Origin: Apoda limacodes
Taxonomy: Eukaryota; Arthropoda; Insecta; Lepidoptera; Limacodidae
DNA length: 64,000 nt
Direction of reading: 5' to 3'
Assembly (NCBI GenBank): GCA_946406115.1
Contig: OX291556.1
Span: 10,818,501-10,882,500, forward strand
Of the stretch, positions 60,355-64,000 are shown one piece after another. The number at the start of each line of letters is the position of its first letter. Positions within the stretch are counted from its first letter, which is position 1. The translations under genes and the position numbers were made by a program. The notes under the pieces were generated by a model that was not told where the DNA came from, made no database searches, and saw only the letters and a program-made list of their open reading frames with translations.

Positions 60355-60478
60355 ATCGGACGCAGTGTTGCAGCGATAGGTTTACCACACGAAGTACTAA
60401 AGTGGTTGCTGGAAAGAGGCTAAGGTTGTGGAATGAGCTTCCTGCCAAGGTTTTCTCTAAGGACAACAGTATGGGGTA
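60355..60478 (+). mobile_element. LINE-tail repeat, RT C-terminal part only
   Basis: The frame reads KVVAGKRLRLWNELPAKVFS and KDNSMG, clearly the RT C-terminus of the family at 2266, then breaks off before the 3' UTR. Confidence 0.7.
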
Positions 60479-60954
60479 TGTATGTATCGACCTATTAGTT
60501 ACCCCATTCGGAGAATAAAACCCGAAATGTAATACATATACATACAAACAAATAGGAAATTCTACAAATAACTTATTGATGGCTGCAAACAACTTTATTT
60601 GATGAAAGCGTTTCTGATTACACCAATTTTTATGCCTTGAATACAAATTCAGATTTTGAAGAGTTTGAGAACTTCATTTGCATAAGAAATTTTCGTTACC
60701 ACAAAATCACGTACACTTACTGATAAAATATTGGTATTTGGTAAAAAAAGGGTTTTAAACAGCCTGTATTTAATCTACGAATATTATACATAGATAAAGT
60801 TTGTTTGTATCTAGGGGGCAAATGCAAATACTTAACCCAATGTAATAAAAACTTTAATTAATAAAAATCTACAATATCATTAACAGACTATACAATGTTT
60901 TGATTAAAATAAATTTCAGTTCGAAATACCTATTAATGTTTGTAAATCAAGTTG

Positions 60955-61215
60955 TATGAAAAAAGGCACTATTCCTTTATGTTGCAACGAAGCGATGAGG
61001 TTTACTGATATTTGGCGAGGAATAGCTGGGGGGATTTCAAACAATATAAAATACTTACCGATCAGGAGTTTCCACGGGAATATTTTTTTTATGGTGTAAT
61101 TGTACCTCACGTCGTAACAGTACATATTATTGACTTTTATTTGCGGCACCGAGAAAGACGAATACAGTACTAATGAAATCGGAAACCGGCACAGGCTTTC
61201 CCGCGGGTGAAACCG
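60955..61215 (+). repeat. interspersed repeat related to 40745-40985
   Basis: Shares ttgcaacgaagc, aggaatagctg and cacgggaatattttttt with its partner, and ends cccgcgggtgaaaccgcagg, a Helitron-like family end motif. Confidence 0.5.
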
Positions 61216-61942
61216 CAGGGTTCGACTAGTAGGTACGTGAAATATTTTCATTTTTTTTAATTAATTTATAATTCTTATTTTTGTTAAATATTTTTTATGA
61301 AATTGGCAACACTTTAACATAACTTGTGTTTAAAAATGCGCGCTTTGTCTACGCAGACAAAACTTTTCCATTGTTAATTACAGAAAAAACATAACGAGTA
61401 AAAGAAAACGAAAAAAAAAATGATTAAAATGGCAAAGTTCTCCTTTTAACCCTACGTACGCGCATGAGCTCAGTGTCAACAGTGATAAAGTTTTCCTCCT
61501 ACAACGAGCTTTAGAGCTAAAGCACACGACCTATAAATCGGAGACCGACTATTTTGCAAGTGAAAATAGGAGGTTCTAGTTTAAATAGTGTACCTACTAC
61601 TCGCACGTCCCACAAAATAAAGAAGTATTCACTTGAAAATATTTGGGATTGACTTAACTGAAACTTACGTTACATAACGTACCAACTTACTTAAGTAAAT
61701 GATTAAACGCATATAATTGATATTATATGATAAGATAACTCAAATCTTAAATATTGTGCACATTCTATTGGTAATATCAAAGAAACCTTTATTTCAATCC
61801 GTTCATTATGACACAGGTGTGCTAAGTTGGTCATCACACACTCCAGGGGATGTGTCGTAATGGAGAAAAAAATATAAAACAACACAGTACCTACATTATT
61901 AATTTTAGGCAGATTTTTGTACAAAATGGCGCGTAGATTCCT

Positions 61943-61999
61943 TTATTTGCACGCCGCGCCCGGATAAGAAAACGCACCGGCCAACGAATCCGCCGCCAT
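61943..61999 (-). CDS. candidate 18-codon small ORF in a GC-rich island
   Basis: The minus strand opens ATG at 61999 and encodes MAADSLAGAFSYPGAACK to a TAA at 61945-61943. The island around it is far more GC-rich than the surrounding intron and lies on the cpo strand, upstream of all recognised cpo exons. A donor-like GCCG|gtgcgt within the ORF would instead make a short first exon, but its phase (1) does not join the phase-0 RRM1 exon directly. A caaaatggc (YY1-like) motif lies just downstream. It could be a 5' exon of cpo, a uORF or chance. Confidence 0.25.
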   Translation of the reverse strand: MAADSLAGAFSYPGAACK

Positions 62000-62340
62000 G
62001 AATAACGCACTAATGGTATAATGTAAAGTAAAACATGCGTGAATGTTTTAGAAGCTAAATTATAAACCATATAGCAGTGCAAGAGCCACTTTTAAAAACA
62101 AGTCGTATTCATAAAAATAAAAATTTACACATCATAGCCTTTTGAACATTTTTGATTGAGTATGTGAAGAGCGGTGTAGCTGTGAGTATTAAAACGATAT
62201 GATTTTCCAAAGGGCATTAAAATAAACATAATTTTAATTCAGAACAATATTTTAACCGTATTTTACCAACATGAATAGTACGCTTTCCCATAACATTACA
62301 GTCTTATAGCCAGTAATCTAAAATAATTGGCAAAAAAGTC

Positions 62341-62530
62341 GGTCATGTGCGGTAGTCTTTATTGTGAGAAGAGTGTAGAGCAAGGGGTAGGTAGGGGTGG
62401 GTAGGCTTGCCTGTAGAACAATTAGCGCGGGCGACTCGACACGGCTTGAGTTTCAACAACGCTCCAAGCACTGGCGTCGTTCACACGGATGAATCTTTAC
62501 TTCGCGGAACGCACCTCGCTGTTTTATAAA
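62341..62530 (-). promoter_or_regulatory. GC-rich island with TATAAA, possible core promoter
   Basis: On the minus strand, TATAAAAC at 62528-62521 is followed by a GC-rich stretch (agcgaggtgcgttccgcgaa and onward) and an initiator-like ttcatcc about 38 nt down, longer than the usual 30. CpG-containing words are frequent here compared with the flanks. No ORF or donor ties it to cpo. Confidence 0.25.
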
Positions 62531-64000
62531 GGATATATGTAACATTAATTTCTGTACAGGTGCTCCAGTTTTACTTTGTATGACATTTTATTCTCACACT
62601 ATGTATTCATAATCGTGTAAAATAAATGAAAATATTTATGTCATTTACAAAATGTATATCTACGTACATATACCATTGCAGTTGTTTTAAATAAGCTAGA
62701 ATATTAAAAATAACGTTTATAATATTGCTTGAAATACTATTAAATAGGACACCTTGTATACTGTAGACATATTTAAATAAGTGCTGTAGACATCTTCAAA
62801 TAAGTGCTTTTGTTTTGTTTACCCTGACCTGTAGTACTCTGTTCCCTGAACTCTAAGGGTGATCCTACGTTAAGCTCTTAAGAGGCATGTAGCAGCCAAT
62901 AAGTGCAGCCATTGGAGGCACCTTTTTAAAATTACTTTTAGTACATAGCGTATTTAAAATTGCAAAAAGACTAAAACTAACCAACAAAACTGATATTTTA
63001 ATTGCTATATATATACGGATATACGATATATAGTCCGGTAAGGATTTTTGGCCGCTTTTAACAAGTGGGTATAATTAATTACACATCATGTTTATTTTAT
63101 AGACCTTTTTGAGGGATTAATTCCTTATTAATAGTGTTATAAATGTATCTATTATAGTTTTTTCAAAACACTTGCTGATGAAGCAGCCTTCACTACAACG
63201 TTTTTATGTTCTTAATGGTAATGACAATTACTGCACAAGTGTCTTTTACTTTACAATTATTTTTTTTAATTAAGCAAGTAATTATGCCTATCAACTAAGT
63301 TCCTATTTTCAGAAAAATAAATCCAACGTTTTTGTTGAAAACATATAAAAATTTACTGTCCTTTGCTTTAAAAACAGTTGTATGAAACTCGTGAGTCCTA
63401 CTCACTTATATCATAAGGAACTACCTATTCCAGCATTCATCACAAATGTTGTTAATTGTCGACATATACTATAATCGTGTGTAATGTAAACCATATATAC
63501 TATATACCTACTATGTACCGTTTACAACCTCTGAGCTATCAAATTACTAAACGTTTAACTATCATTTGATTAAAATGTTTGGTTATCTAACAACTAAATA
63601 GGGAAACAAACTTACAAATCTGTACTGTTTATGCTTTTTCAATACAAAAATTGTGTAACGAATACTTCACTATGAACATAACACCATATCGGAAAAATAT
63701 AATATAACGATACTAGCATAACAAGTGGAGCGTGTGAATTCGCGATGCATAACCACCTTTATAAATACGTTCAACACATGAGATAAAAGGATGCACAGTT
63801 AGTAATACTACGGTAAAACAGTAAACGTTTACGGCTCGTACGGTAATTAACATGATAACGTAGGATATACAACCTTAACGAAAGCTGTAAATCTGTTACG
63901 TTTTCAACGCTTTACGTTTAATTGTGGGCTTACACAATGTGCAATGTAGTTAACGAATTAAAAACATGTTATTTTGCATTATATTGTTAGATAAATGATC
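62531..64000. other. AT-rich sequence, no gene recognised
   Basis: No exon, RNA gene or complete repeat could be supported up to the window edge. Confidence 0.45.

Noticed and set aside
1..64000. CRISPR array, prokaryotic operon or phage content
   Set aside because: No regularly spaced direct repeats with unique spacers and no prokaryotic gene organisation; the introns, SINEs and LINEs are eukaryotic.

Overview
The window looks like nuclear DNA of a moth or butterfly (Lepidoptera). It is AT-rich, contains one intron-rich gene closely matching the insect RNA-binding protein Couch potato (cpo, RBPMS/MEC-8 family), and is littered with SINE, LINE, MITE and Helitron-like families typical of lepidopteran genomes. 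The assignment rests on protein motifs and repeat families recalled from established knowledge; no database search was possible.

The only gene that could be assembled is cpo, on the minus strand between about 20445 (5') and 13371 (3'). Eight coding exons were placed by consensus splice sites, matching intron phases and intact RRM motifs. Exons at 20445-20368, 19310-19257, 19170-19108 and 17611-17470 encode the first RRM and its C-terminal extension. The exon at 16629-16457 completes a short protein ending in VRSYL at a TGA. That TGA is followed by CTAG, the classical readthrough context. The frame stays open for nine codons to a good splice donor and continues in phase into exons at 16176-16001 and 14723-14513, which encode a complete second RRM, then into a short terminal exon at 13406-13371. 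The locus therefore appears to make a one-RRM protein and, by stop-codon readthrough or an alternative donor, a two-RRM protein.

Region by region: 1-13010 is 3' flank with no recognisable gene and several decayed transposons. 13011-20445 holds the recognised cpo exons, plus a MITE in the last intron and a 34-bp tandem repeat. 20446-64000 is interpreted as upstream intron or 5' sequence of cpo. No N-terminal coding exon preceding VRTLFVSG was recognised there, so the 5' end is either a short unidentified exon or outside the window. Two GC-rich islands (about 61930-62000 and 62341-62530) are weak candidates for promoters or 5' exons.

Repeats include at least nine copies of one LINE-tail family, two RTE-type LINE fragments, two other LINE RT tails, tRNA-derived and 5S-derived SINEs, a 1.3-kb long-inverted-repeat foldback element, two TIR MITEs and an LTR end with a tRNA-Lys(CTT) primer binding site. 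A pair of almost identical 122-bp blocks 9.5 kb apart, both inside the same open reading frame, is unexplained.
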